Source of the DNA: Pseudomonas gingeri
GTDB lineage: Bacteria; Pseudomonadota; Gammaproteobacteria; Pseudomonadales; Pseudomonadaceae
DNA length: 64,000 nt
Reading direction: 5' to 3'
NCBI RefSeq assembly: GCF_013386115.1
Contig: NZ_JACAOR010000015.1
Span: forward strand, 87,013-151,012
This document shows positions 1 to 8,216 of the stretch, in pieces. Positions within the stretch are counted from its first letter, which is position 1. Each line of letters starts with the position of its first letter. The translations under genes and the position numbers were made by a program. The notes below the pieces were generated by a model. It did no database searches and was not told where the DNA came from. It worked only from the letters and a program-made list of their open reading frames with translations.

Positions 1-1
1 G

Positions 2-196
2 CGCTTCAAGGAGCACCTCGGCGAAGAGTTCCTGTTCGTCCATGAAGGCCGCGTCGAAGTGGACTTCATGACCGAACGGGTGATTCTCGAGCGCGGCGAT
101 GCCTTGCATTTCAACGCCCAGAAACCCCATCGCCTGCGCTCGGTGGGCGAAGAGCAGGCCGAGTTGCTGGTGGTGGTGCACAGCCGCGAGGAGTGA
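2..196 (+). CDS. C-terminal part of a cupin-domain transcriptional regulator (partial)
   Basis: Only the last 64 codons are present; the gene begins before the window. The reading frame ends at TGA 194-196. The visible part is a cupin_2 barrel: a glycine-containing turn (LGEEFLFVHEG), then LERGDALHFNAQKPHR, the usual second cupin strand pair with a conserved histidine. In pseudomonads this arrangement is most often the effector-sensing tail of an XRE-type helix-turn-helix regulator. The helix-turn-helix itself is outside the window, so a stand-alone cupin cannot be excluded. It converges on the DUF4917 gene with 11 bases between the stop codons. Confidence 0.75.
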   Translation, partial: RFKEHLGEEFLFVHEGRVEVDFMTERVILERGDALHFNAQKPHRLRSVGEEQAELLVVVHSREE

Positions 197-207
197 CCGG
201 GGAAGTC

Positions 208-1212
208 TCAGTCCTCGGGGGTGACCAGCAGCTGCGGGCTGCCCAGCGGGTGGCTCTTGGCATCGAAGAAGCGCAAGGTCACGTCGCGGCCGACGAACAG
301 TTTCGCGAAGCGCCGTTTCTGGTGCTGGATGAACGCCTTGCTGCGCGGATGGATCGAGATCGCCAGGGTCTGGATGCGGGCGTCGTGCAGGGCCTGGACG
401 ATGTGCTGGTCCTGTTCGCCGAGGTCGTGGCCGAAGACGCACAGGGCGCCCTGGTGCTCGCTCAGTTGGCCGTAGCAGTACGCCAGGTAGTCCGAGTTGC
501 GGATCGCCTTGAGCTTGTCTTCGGCACTGCCTTCGCTGACGAACAGCGGCACATCGCCGAGGGTGTTGATGGCGAAGCTGCCGAGCAGGGTGCTTTCCGA
601 GGACAGCAACTTGCGCGTGCTGCCATCGAGATTCTTCACCAGGTGCAGGCCGCCGTGCAGGTAGAGGATGCGCGTGCCCTGGGTTGCGGTATTGCCCAGG
701 TCGAAGGTCGCGTCGGCGTTCCAGAACAGGTCCTTGAACGACTGCGGCGCCTGCATGATCGCCCAATAGTTGAGCAGGTCATAGTTGGTGGAATAGAGCG
801 TCTGGTAGTTGCCCAGTTCGGCGTTGATCCGCGCCAGGCTGCCGGGTTCGACGAACTTCCACGGGATGTGCACCGAGCGCACCGCATGGATCAGCGCTTC
901 CTTGATCGCGAAGTAGCGATTGCGCGGTGACGACGAGTTGATGGTCAGGGCGGCATTGACCTTGATGGTGCTCTTCAGCGCACTGAGCACCTGTTCGAAG
1001 TTGCTGGTGTCCAGGGCCTTGAACACCGCCAGCTCACTCAACCCCAGCGGGCGGTTACGGGTGCTCTGGGCCTTCTCGAACAACGAGTCGTAGGAGAACT
1101 TCGGCCACACCGCCAGGCTCGCCCCGTTGCCGATCAGCAGCCCCTTGAAGGGGATCTCGGCGCGCAGGGCGTTCCAGTCTTCAAGTTCGGCGTCAAATTC
1201 CTGGAATTCCAT
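208..1212 (-). CDS. DUF4917 family protein with SIR2-like sequence hallmarks
   Basis: Protein of 334 residues from the ATG at 1212; an upstream in-frame TTG at 1233 would add seven residues and is less likely. I recognise it as DUF4917, which has no assigned function. It carries the three signatures expected of a SIR2-like nucleotide-binding fold: GNGAS near residue 28, STNYD near 141-145, and LYLHGG with the histidine near 186. In SIR2 NADases the Asn of the second motif and the His of the third are catalytic. NAD binding or cleavage is therefore an inference. There is no signal peptide or membrane segment. It stands alone: a divergent dehydrogenase lies upstream and a convergent regulator downstream, so no partner is evident. 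Confidence 0.8.
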   Translation of the reverse strand: MEFQEFDAELEDWNALRAEIPFKGLLIGNGASLAVWPKFSYDSLFEKAQSTRNRPLGLSELAVFKALDTSNFEQVLSALKSTIKVNAALTINSSSPRNRYFAIKEALIHAVRSVHIPWKFVEPGSLARINAELGNYQTLYSTNYDLLNYWAIMQAPQSFKDLFWNADATFDLGNTATQGTRILYLHGGLHLVKNLDGSTRKLLSSESTLLGSFAINTLGDVPLFVSEGSAEDKLKAIRNSDYLAYCYGQLSEHQGALCVFGHDLGEQDQHIVQALHDARIQTLAISIHPRSKAFIQHQKRRFAKLFVGRDVTLRFFDAKSHPLGSPQLLVTPED

Positions 1213-1365
1213 AATCGCTATTCGTCGTCTCAAGGCAAAAGGTGGACAGGCGGCGACTTTATCACGACCCGGCGTTGAGCCAGATCAACAACGCCCACGG
1301 ATAACCGGTCGATGCTCTGAGCCTCGTGGGGCAGGCAAGCCCCGTCAACGCCAAGAGGACTCGCC

Positions 1366-2514
1366 ATGAGCAGCACATTTTTCATTCCCGCCGTGAATAT
1401 CATGGGCATCGACTGTCTGGACGAAGCGATGAATGCCATCCGCAACTACGGTTTTCGCAAGGCGCTGATCGTGACCGATGCCGGGCTGGCGAGGGCGGGC
1501 GTGGCGACGCGGATCGCCGAGTTGCTGGCGATGCAGGACATCGATTCGCTGATCTTCGACGGCGCCAGGCCCAATCCGAGCATCGACAACGTCGAGAAAG
1601 GACTGGCCGTGCTGAAGGATGCCGGCTGCGATTGCGTGGTGTCCCTGGGCGGCGGTTCGCCCCACGACTGCGCCAAGGGCATCGCCCTGTGCGCCACCAA
1701 CGGCGGGCATATCCGCGACTACGAAGGTGTCGACCGTTCGGCCAGGCCACAACTGCCGCTGATCGCGATCAATACCACCGCCGGTACCGCCAGCGAAATG
1801 ACCCGCTTCTGCATCATCACCGATGAGTCGCGGCACGTGAAAATGGCCATCGTCGACCGCAATGTCACGCCGCTGCTGTCGGTCAACGACCCGGCGCTGA
1901 TGGTCGCCATGCCCAAGGGGCTGACGGCGGCCACCGGCATGGATGCCCTGACCCATGCGGTGGAGGCCTATGTCTCGACGGCGGCGACACCGATCACCGA
2001 TGCCTGCGCGATCAAGGCCATCGAGTTGATCAGCGCCAACTTGCGCCTGGCGGTGCGCGACGGCAGCGACCTGAAGGCCCGGGAGAACATGGCCTATGCG
2101 CAGTTCCTGGCGGGCATGGCCTTCAACAATGCCTCCCTGGGATTCGTCCATGCCATGGCGCACCAATTGGGCGGTTTCTATGACTTGCCCCACGGCGTGT
2201 GCAATGCGGTGCTGTTGCCCCATGTGCAGATTTTCAATGCGGCGGTATGCCCGCAACGGCTGAGCGATGTGGCGCGAGCGCTGGGTGCGGAGGTTGCCGG
2301 GTTGAGCGCGGAAGAGGGCGCCCAGGCGGCCATCGTGGCGATCCGCAGCCTGTCCGGGGACGTCGAGATTCCGGCCGGCCTGCGTGAGCTGGGGGCCAAA
2401 TTGCAGGATATCCCGGTGCTGGCGGCCAATGCCCTGAAGGACGCCTGTGGCCTGACCAACCCGCGGGCGGCCGATCAGCGGCAGATCGAAGAGATCTTCC
2501 GCAGCGCGTTCTAG
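1366..2514 (+). CDS. yiaY: Iron-containing alcohol dehydrogenase, YiaY type
   Basis: Protein of 382 residues, the length of E. coli YiaY, and very similar to it along the whole chain (STFFIPAVN at the start, LKDACGLTNPRA near the end). Group III iron-dependent alcohol dehydrogenases have an N-terminal Rossmann-like domain (GGGSPHDCAKGIAL around 96-109) and a helical metal-binding domain. The metal ligands are visible in DALTHAVEAYV and in the HAMAHQLGG...LPHG stretch. YiaY has been reported to oxidise L-threonine and short alcohols; the physiological substrate here is not known. AAGAGG sits just ahead of the ATG. The gene stands alone and is followed by a REP pair. Confidence 0.92.
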   Translation: MSSTFFIPAVNIMGIDCLDEAMNAIRNYGFRKALIVTDAGLARAGVATRIAELLAMQDIDSLIFDGARPNPSIDNVEKGLAVLKDAGCDCVVSLGGGSPHDCAKGIALCATNGGHIRDYEGVDRSARPQLPLIAINTTAGTASEMTRFCIITDESRHVKMAIVDRNVTPLLSVNDPALMVAMPKGLTAATGMDALTHAVEAYVSTAATPITDACAIKAIELISANLRLAVRDGSDLKARENMAYAQFLAGMAFNNASLGFVHAMAHQLGGFYDLPHGVCNAVLLPHVQIFNAAVCPQRLSDVARALGAEVAGLSAEEGAQAAIVAIRSLSGDVEIPAGLRELGAKLQDIPVLAANALKDACGLTNPRAADQRQIEEIFRSAF

Positions 2515-2542
2515 TTGCAGATCGTTCCAGCCTTCAGGATCT

Positions 2543-2606
2543 TTCGCGGGCAAGCCCGCTCCCACAGTTGATCGCGTTCCCCTGTGGGAGTGGGCTTGCC
2601 CACGAA
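2543..2606. repeat. Inverted pair of REP elements
   Basis: Two copies of a Pseudomonas REP motif face each other: TCGCGGGCAAGCCCGCTCCC from 2544 and its inverted relative covering about 2583-2606 (TGTGGGAGTGGGCTTGCC). Each has an internal GC-rich palindrome around GGCAAGCC. The pair follows the yiaY stop codon and could form hairpins that stabilise the 3' end of that message. Related copies occur near 11104, 36274 and 36334. Confidence 0.85.
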
Positions 2607-2696
2607 GGCGTCAGCGCATTCACCAGCGCACGTGACGTGGTACAAACACCGTTCATCTCGTTGGCACTTGCAAATAAAAACCTTTGCGGGTTTAAT

Positions 2697-2710
2697 TGAG
2701 TAATTACTCA
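2697..2710. promoter_or_regulatory. Probable TetR operator ahead of the tetR gene
   Basis: TGAGTAATTACTCA is a perfect 14-base palindrome ending 26 bases before the regulator's ATG. Its arms (TGAGT/ACTCA) match the arms of the longer palindrome in front of the next gene, which supports a shared regulator and autoregulation. Binding is inferred. Confidence 0.7.
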
Positions 2711-2736
2711 TTTATTGCCCGAGCACTCCCCGATCC

Positions 2737-3309
2737 ATGGCCCGTCCGAAAAGCACCGACAAACGCAACGCCATCCTCAGCGCCGCCATCGAGGTGTTCG
2801 CCGAGCAGGGCCTGGGTTGTCCGACGCTGAAGATCGCCAGGCTCGCCGGTGTCGCCGAGGGCACGCTGTTCAACTACTTCAGTTCCAAGGACGTGTTGCT
2901 CAACGAACTCTACCTGCATCTCAAGGCCGAGTTGCGTGACGTGATGATGCCCGGCTATCCGCGCACGGAAACGGTGAAGAAGCGTGCCCGCCATGCCTGG
3001 CAGAGCTATGTCGACTGGGGCGTGGCCGAGCCGCACAAGCGCAAGGTGGTGGCCTTGCTCGGGATGTCCGCGCAGGTCACCGAGCAGAGCAAGCTGCTCG
3101 GCATGCAGGACTTCTGCGAGGTCAACGCGATGATGCAGGAGAGCATCGCCAGCGGTCTGTTCCGCGATCAGCCGGCGGCCTTTGTCGCGGCGATCATGGG
3201 CGCCCTGGCCGACACCACCATCGATTTCATCCGCCGCGAACCCGACCAGGCCGAACGTTATGCCGAAACCGGTTTCCAGGCGTTCTGGAGTGCCACTGCC
3301 AAGGAATAG
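2737..3309 (+). CDS. TetR/AcrR family transcriptional regulator
   Basis: Protein of 190 residues. The N-terminal DNA-binding domain is typical of TetR: KRNAILSAAIEVFAEQG followed by the helix-turn-helix (LKIARLAGVAEGTLFNYFSSK, residues about 30-50). The C-terminal ligand-binding domain is helical and not assignable to a ligand. It lies 76 bases before a short-chain dehydrogenase in the same orientation. Palindromes with common TGAGT/ACTCA arms precede both genes, so the regulator probably represses itself and the downstream SDR and Rossmann-fold genes. The inducer is unknown. Confidence 0.93.
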   Translation: MARPKSTDKRNAILSAAIEVFAEQGLGCPTLKIARLAGVAEGTLFNYFSSKDVLLNELYLHLKAELRDVMMPGYPRTETVKKRARHAWQSYVDWGVAEPHKRKVVALLGMSAQVTEQSKLLGMQDFCEVNAMMQESIASGLFRDQPAAFVAAIMGALADTTIDFIRREPDQAERYAETGFQAFWSATAKE

Positions 3310-3333
3310 GCGAGGCTTTTTCTTATATTTAAA

Positions 3334-3353
3334 ATGAGTGAGTGCTCACTCAT
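3334..3353. promoter_or_regulatory. Probable TetR operator ahead of the SDR gene
   Basis: ATGAGTGAGTGCTCACTCAT is a 20-base palindrome with only the two central bases unpaired. It lies in a short AT-rich stretch directly after a possible -10 element (TAAAAT, 3330-3335) and ends 32 bases before the SDR ATG. It shares the TGAGT/ACTCA arms of the site at 2697-2710. A regulator bound here would block the promoter. Confidence 0.78.
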
Positions 3354-3385
3354 AAATTATCTCAACGCAAAGCAGGAGTACGATA

Positions 3386-4249
3386 ATGTCCAAAGTCTGG
3401 TTGATTACCGGAAGTGCCAGCGGCCTGGGTCGCAATATTGCCGAGGCAGTGCTGGCGGCAGGGGAACGCCTGGTGGCGACGGCGCGTGATCCACAGCGCC
3501 TGGACGACCTGGTGGCGCGCTATGGCGACCAGGTGCGGCTGGTGGCCCTGGATGTCACGGACGCGGCAGCGGCGCAGGCCGCGGTGCAGGTCGCGGTCGA
3601 TACGTTCGGGCGCCTCGATGTGCTGGTCAACAATGCCGGCTACGGTCATCTCGCGCCCTTCGAGCAGACCGAAGCCGAAGCGTTCCGCGCCGAGGTCGAG
3701 ACCAATTTCTTCGGCGTGGTCAACATGACCCGGGCGGCCTTGCCGGTGATGCGCGCACAACGCAGCGGGCACATCCTGCAGATCTCCTCCGTGGGCGGTC
3801 GCCTGGGCATGCCCGGCCTCAGCGCCTATCAGGCGGCGAAGTGGGCGGTGGGCGGTTTCACCGAAGTGGTTGCGCAGGAAGTGGCGCCGCTGGGCATCAG
3901 GATCTGTGCTATCGAACCGGGTGGCATGCGCACCAACTGGGCGGTACGCGCCGGCCAGGGTACGCCGTCGATCATCGACGACTACGCCGAGAGCGTCGGT
4001 GCGATCAAGGAGTTGCTCGGTGCCTATGCCGGCAATGAGCCGAGCGATCCCGATCGTATCGCGCAGATCCTGCTCAAGCTGGCCTATCACGAGCAACTGC
4101 CGTTGCACCTGTTGATCGGCAACGATGCGCTGCAGTACTGCGCGCAGGCCGAGACCGCGCGCGCCGAGGCGGGTGAGCGCTGGCTGGAGGTCAGTCGCGC
4201 CGCCGACTACAGTGCACCTGTGGAACTGCCGGCATTTCCAACCCATTGA
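3386..4249 (+). CDS. Short-chain dehydrogenase/reductase
   Basis: Protein of 287 residues of the classical SDR family. The cofactor motif is ITGSASGLG (residues about 7-15). NNAGYG follows, then the catalytic serine in ISSVGG and the YQAAK catalytic tyrosine-lysine pair. The acidic residue that would favour NAD is replaced by TARD after strand 2, which suggests NADP, though this is weak evidence. An AGGAG box precedes the ATG. It is the first gene after the probable TetR operator and is followed 10 bases later by a second Rossmann-fold gene, so the two are likely co-transcribed. The substrate is unknown. Confidence 0.92.
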   Translation: MSKVWLITGSASGLGRNIAEAVLAAGERLVATARDPQRLDDLVARYGDQVRLVALDVTDAAAAQAAVQVAVDTFGRLDVLVNNAGYGHLAPFEQTEAEAFRAEVETNFFGVVNMTRAALPVMRAQRSGHILQISSVGGRLGMPGLSAYQAAKWAVGGFTEVVAQEVAPLGIRICAIEPGGMRTNWAVRAGQGTPSIIDDYAESVGAIKELLGAYAGNEPSDPDRIAQILLKLAYHEQLPLHLLIGNDALQYCAQAETARAEAGERWLEVSRAADYSAPVELPAFPTH

Positions 4250-4259
4250 GAGGTCGTCC

Positions 4260-4931
4260 ATGAAGATTCTGTTGTTCGGTGCGACCGGCATGGTCGGCCA
4301 GGGTGTCCTGCGTGAATGCCTGCTGGCCGATGATGTGCGGCAGGTCCGGGTCATCGGTCGTACGCCGGTGAGCCAGGTCGATGGCAAGCTCAGCCAGGTG
4401 GTACACGCCGACCTGTTCGACTACCACGGCATCGAGGCCGAGTTGCAGGGCTTCGATGCCTGCTTCTTCTGCCTCGGTGTTTCCGCGCTGGGCCTGGACG
4501 AGGCGCAGTACACCCGGGTGACCTACGACCTGACGATGGCGGCCGCGACGACCTTGTCGCGGCTCAACCCGGACATGACGTTTGTCTATGTCACCGGCGC
4601 GGGCACCGACAGCAGTGAAAAGGGCCGCAGCATGTGGGCGCGGGTCAAGGGGCGCACCGAGAACGCCTTGCAGCGCCTGCCGTTCAAGGCGGTGTACCTG
4701 ATGCGTCCCGGGGCGATCCAGCCGCTGCACGGCGTGCGCTCCAAGACCCCGCTGTACCAGACGGTCTACAGTGTCGCCGGACCGTTGATCAGCCTGCTGC
4801 GGCGCTTGTGGCCGGACATCATCCAGACCACCGAAACCGTTGGCCGGGCGATGCTGGCGGTGGCCCGCCAGGGCGCGCCGCAGGCGATCCTCGATCCCCG
4901 GGCGATCAATCAACTCTCAGCACGGGGCTGA
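4260..4931 (+). CDS. NAD(P)-binding Rossmann-fold protein (atypical SDR)
   Basis: Protein of 223 residues from the ATG at 4260, preceded by GAGAGG. It begins with the dinucleotide motif FGATGMVGQG and continues as an atypical SDR of the NmrA/HIM-type, with YVTGAGTDSSEKG and MRPGAIQP in the second half. The N-terminal glycine pattern is intact, but no classical YxxxK pair stands out, so a dehydrogenase role is not certain. It lies 10 bases after the SDR gene and probably forms the end of the TetR-controlled unit. Confidence 0.85.
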   Translation: MKILLFGATGMVGQGVLRECLLADDVRQVRVIGRTPVSQVDGKLSQVVHADLFDYHGIEAELQGFDACFFCLGVSALGLDEAQYTRVTYDLTMAAATTLSRLNPDMTFVYVTGAGTDSSEKGRSMWARVKGRTENALQRLPFKAVYLMRPGAIQPLHGVRSKTPLYQTVYSVAGPLISLLRRLWPDIIQTTETVGRAMLAVARQGAPQAILDPRAINQLSARG

Positions 4932-4978
4932 AAGGGCGATATCCTCGGCACTTCGATTGAGCCGCCGCCGAGCCTGCC

Positions 4979-5887
4979 ATGCTGCAAAAAAGCCTGATCC
5001 GCCGCCTGGACCTGATCACCCTGCAACTGTTCGTCGCCGTGCACGAAGAAGGCACCCTGACCCGCGCGGCGGCCCGCGAGGCCATCGCCGTGTCGGCGGC
5101 GAGCAAGCGCCTGATGGAGCTGGAAGAGGCGCTGGGTGTCGGTCTGTTCGTGCGCCAGGCCAAGGGCATGGCGCTGACGCCGGCCGGGGAAACCTTGCTG
5201 CATCACGCCCGGCAGATGTTGTTCAACGTCGAGAAAATGGGCCTGGAACTGGGTGAGCACACCCAGGGTGTGCGCGGTTATGTGCGCATGCTGGCCAATC
5301 TTTCGGCGATCATCCAGTTCCTGCCGGAAGACCTGCGGGACTTCTCCGCGCGCCATCCGCAGGTGAAGGTCGATCTCGAAGAGCGTCCCAGCAATGGCGT
5401 GGTGCAAGGCGTGCTCGACGGCGTGGCCGATCTCGGCGTCTGTTCCTGCGACACCGATGTGCGCAGCCTGCCCAGCGTGCTCTACCGGCACGACCGGCTG
5501 GTGGTGCTGATGCTGCCCGATCATCCGCTGGCGGACCGCGAGGAACTGGCGTTCGCCGAGACGCTGGACAGCGATCACGTCGGCCTGCATTCGGCCAGTT
5601 CGATCAATATGCGCACCCATGCGGCGGCCCGCGCGGCGGGCAAGGTGCTGCGCCTGCGGATCCATGTGCCGGGCTTCGATGCCATGTGCCGGATGGTCCA
5701 GGCGAACATGGGCATCGGCATCCTGCCGCTGAAGGCCTATGAGCTGTTCGGTCGGGCCCTGGGCTTGCACGCCGTGCCGCTCAACGACGAATGGTCCACG
5801 CGCAGCCTGATCCTGGTGGCCCGGGATGAGACGGCGTTGTCGCCGGTGAGCCGTTTGTTGTTCGAGCACCTGAAGGCGCCGGACTGA
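4979..5887 (+). CDS. LysR family transcriptional regulator
   Basis: Protein of 302 residues. The N-terminal winged helix-turn-helix is clear (LITLQLFVAVHEEGTLTRAA, then SAASKRLMELEEALGVGLF), followed by a periplasmic-binding-protein-like effector domain. Unusually for LysR regulators it is not divergent: it lies 119 bases upstream of, and in the same direction as, a CoA transferase, an HMG-CoA lyase and an MFS transporter. It is the natural candidate to control that catabolic cluster. The inducer would be the imported acid or its CoA ester; this is inference. Confidence 0.92.
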   Translation: MLQKSLIRRLDLITLQLFVAVHEEGTLTRAAAREAIAVSAASKRLMELEEALGVGLFVRQAKGMALTPAGETLLHHARQMLFNVEKMGLELGEHTQGVRGYVRMLANLSAIIQFLPEDLRDFSARHPQVKVDLEERPSNGVVQGVLDGVADLGVCSCDTDVRSLPSVLYRHDRLVVLMLPDHPLADREELAFAETLDSDHVGLHSASSINMRTHAAARAAGKVLRLRIHVPGFDAMCRMVQANMGIGILPLKAYELFGRALGLHAVPLNDEWSTRSLILVARDETALSPVSRLLFEHLKAPD

Positions 5888-6006
5888 ACGTTCCTGCTCC
5901 CGAGCTTTCGCGTTTCGCGAACGAAGCTTGCCGAGTGAAGGTTGGATTCAACACCCCGTGCTCCACTAGCCTTGGCTGCAAATTCCAAGAAAGTGAGGTA
6001 CCGGTG

Positions 6007-7200
6007 ATGACTGCTCCCCTGAGCGGAATCAAGGTGATCGAGATCGGCACGCTGATTGCGGCGCCCTTCGCGGCGCGCATGCTCGGCGAGTTCGGCGCCG
6101 AGGTGATCAAGATCGAATCCATCGGCCAGGGCGATCCGCTTCGCAAGTGGCGAAAGCTCCACGAAGGCACCTCGCTCTGGTGGTACCTGCAATCGCGGAA
6201 CAAGAAATCCCTGGCGCTGAATCTCAAGTCGGCGCAAGGCATCGAACTGGTCAAGCAACTGGCGACCGATGCCGACGTGCTGATCGAAAACCTGCGTCCC
6301 GGCGCCCTGGAGAAACTCGGTCTCGGTTGGGACGTGCTCCACGCCCTCAATCCCGGGCTGACCCTGGTGCGCATTTCCGGCTATGGCCAGACCGGCCCCT
6401 ATCGCGACCGTCCCGGATTCGGCGCCATCGGCGAAGCCATGGGCGGGATCCGCTACACCACCGGCACGCCCGGTTCGCCACCGGCGCGGGTCGGGGTCAG
6501 TCTCGGCGATTCCCTGGCCTCGTTGCACGGTGTCATCGGCGCGCTGATGTCGCTGTTGCGGGTCAAGACCGGCCAGGGTGAAGGGCAGGTGGTCGATGTC
6601 TCCCTGGCCGAAAGCGTGTTCAATGTCATGGAAAGCCTGGTGCCGGAATACGACCTGCTCGGCCATGTCCGTGAGCGTACGGGGGGAGCCTTGCCCGGCA
6701 TCGCTCCGTCCAATACCTACCTGACCGCTGATGGCGCCTATGTAGTGATCGCCGGCAACAGCGACCCGATCTACAAGCGCCTGATGAACGTGATCGGCCG
6801 CCCCGACCTGGCCGAGGCGCCGCAGTTCGCCCACAACGATGGCCGGGCGGCACAGAGCGGGTTGCTGGACGCGGCGATCACCCACTGGACCAGCAGCCTG
6901 CCGATCGACGATGTGCTGCTGGCCCTGCAGGACGCCGAGGTGCCGGCCGGACGGATCTATTCCGTGGCCGATATCGTCGCCGATCCCCATTACCAGGCCC
7001 GCGACATGCTGCTGGATGCGCAATTGCCTGGCGGTACCCGGGTGAAAATGCCAGGCATCGTGCCGAAACTGTCCGAGACACCGGGCGTGGTGAATTGGCA
7101 GGGGCCGAGCCTGGGCCAGCATACCCATGACATTCTCCAGGGCCTGGGCCTGATCGAGGCCGATATCGAACGCCTGAAAGCCGAAGGGGTGGTGCAATGA
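6007..7200 (+). CDS. CaiB/BaiF family (class III) CoA transferase
   Basis: Protein of 397 residues from ATG 6007; a GTG at 6004 is an alternative. Family features are PLSGIKVIEIGTLIAAPFA at the N-terminus, EVIKIES, the LKSAQG segment, NLRPGALEKLGLG and the GVSLGDSLASLHG region that carries the catalytic aspartate. These enzymes move CoA between carboxylic acids through an aspartyl-CoA anhydride. The stop codon overlaps the start of an HMG-CoA lyase (ATGA at 7197-7200), which implies translational coupling. The likely role is activation of the acid that the lyase then cleaves; 3-hydroxy-3-methylglutarate is the simplest candidate. Confidence 0.93.
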   Translation: MTAPLSGIKVIEIGTLIAAPFAARMLGEFGAEVIKIESIGQGDPLRKWRKLHEGTSLWWYLQSRNKKSLALNLKSAQGIELVKQLATDADVLIENLRPGALEKLGLGWDVLHALNPGLTLVRISGYGQTGPYRDRPGFGAIGEAMGGIRYTTGTPGSPPARVGVSLGDSLASLHGVIGALMSLLRVKTGQGEGQVVDVSLAESVFNVMESLVPEYDLLGHVRERTGGALPGIAPSNTYLTADGAYVVIAGNSDPIYKRLMNVIGRPDLAEAPQFAHNDGRAAQSGLLDAAITHWTSSLPIDDVLLALQDAEVPAGRIYSVADIVADPHYQARDMLLDAQLPGGTRVKMPGIVPKLSETPGVVNWQGPSLGQHTHDILQGLGLIEADIERLKAEGVVQ

Positions 7201-8138
7201 TCCGCGATTTTTCCGAACGCCTGGTGGTCCAGGAAGTCTCGCCCCGCGACGGTTTGCAGATCGAACCGAGCTGGGTCGAAACCGTCGACAAGATCGCCTT
7301 GATCGACGAACTGTCGCTGGCCGGCTTCTCGCGGATCGAAGGCGGTTCCTTTGTCTCGCCCAGGGCGATCCCGGCGCTGCGCGATGGCGAAGCCGTCTTT
7401 CGCGGCATTCGTCGCCAGGCGGGCGTGATCTACGTGGCGCTGGTGCCGAACCTGAAAGGGGCCGAGCGGGCCCTGGCGGCCGGCGCCGATGAACTGAACC
7501 TGGTGATGTCCGCCAGCCAGAGCCACAACCGGGCCAATATGCGCATGAGTTGCGAGGCCTCGCTGGCGGCCTTCGCGACGGTCATCGAACGGGTTCGCGG
7601 CGAGACGGTGCTGCTGAACGCGAGCATCGCCACCAGCTTCGGCTGTCCGTTCGAAGGTGCCATCGACGAAGACCGCGTGGTGCGGATCGTCGATACCTAC
7701 CTGGAAATGGGCATGCAGGGCATCACCCTGGCCGACACCACCGGCATGGCCAATCCGCGTCAGGTCGAGCGGCTGGTCAAGCGTGTGCTCGGCCGTCTGC
7801 CGGCCAAGGCCCTGACCCTGCATTTCCACAATACCCGTGGCCTGGGCCTGTGCAACGTGCTGGCCGCGTATGAGGCCGGGGCCCGGCGTTTCGACGCCGC
7901 GGTCGGCGGGCTCGGCGGCTGCCCTTTCGCCCCCGGGGCCTCGGGCAATATCTGTACCGAGGATCTGGTCAACCTGTGCGACGAGATGGGCATCGACACC
8001 GGGATCGACCTGCCGGCGCTGCTGGCGATCTCCCGTCGCCTGCCGGCGTTGCTCGGACACGAACTGCCCGGCCAGGTGGCCAAGGCCGGACGCAATTGCG
8101 ACCTGCATCCGCTCCCGGACTTCGGCGCCGGGTCATAG
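7197..8138 (+). CDS. Hydroxymethylglutaryl-CoA lyase
   Basis: Protein of 313 residues of the HMGL-like DRE-TIM metallolyase group. Visible motifs are VSPRDGLQ near the N-terminus (active-site arginine and metal-binding aspartate), DTTGMANP, the metal-binding HFHNTRG, and GGLGGCPFAPGASGN, the HMG-CoA lyase signature with its catalytic cysteine. The reaction is cleavage of 3-hydroxy-3-methylglutaryl-CoA to acetoacetate and acetyl-CoA. The gene overlaps the CoA transferase by four bases and is followed by an MFS permease. A related 3-hydroxyacyl-CoA substrate cannot be excluded. Confidence 0.93.
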   Translation: MIRDFSERLVVQEVSPRDGLQIEPSWVETVDKIALIDELSLAGFSRIEGGSFVSPRAIPALRDGEAVFRGIRRQAGVIYVALVPNLKGAERALAAGADELNLVMSASQSHNRANMRMSCEASLAAFATVIERVRGETVLLNASIATSFGCPFEGAIDEDRVVRIVDTYLEMGMQGITLADTTGMANPRQVERLVKRVLGRLPAKALTLHFHNTRGLGLCNVLAAYEAGARRFDAAVGGLGGCPFAPGASGNICTEDLVNLCDEMGIDTGIDLPALLAISRRLPALLGHELPGQVAKAGRNCDLHPLPDFGAGS

Positions 8139-8216
8139 CGGCACCTGCTTCAGACAATCATCACCAGACAACAAAAACAATCGGACACCCACGGGCAGTC
8201 CGCCTGGAGAAATACC

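Noticed and set aside
1345..2565. 406-codon minus-strand ORF opposite yiaY
   Set aside because: It is a shadow of yiaY, whose protein is colinear with a known family from end to end.
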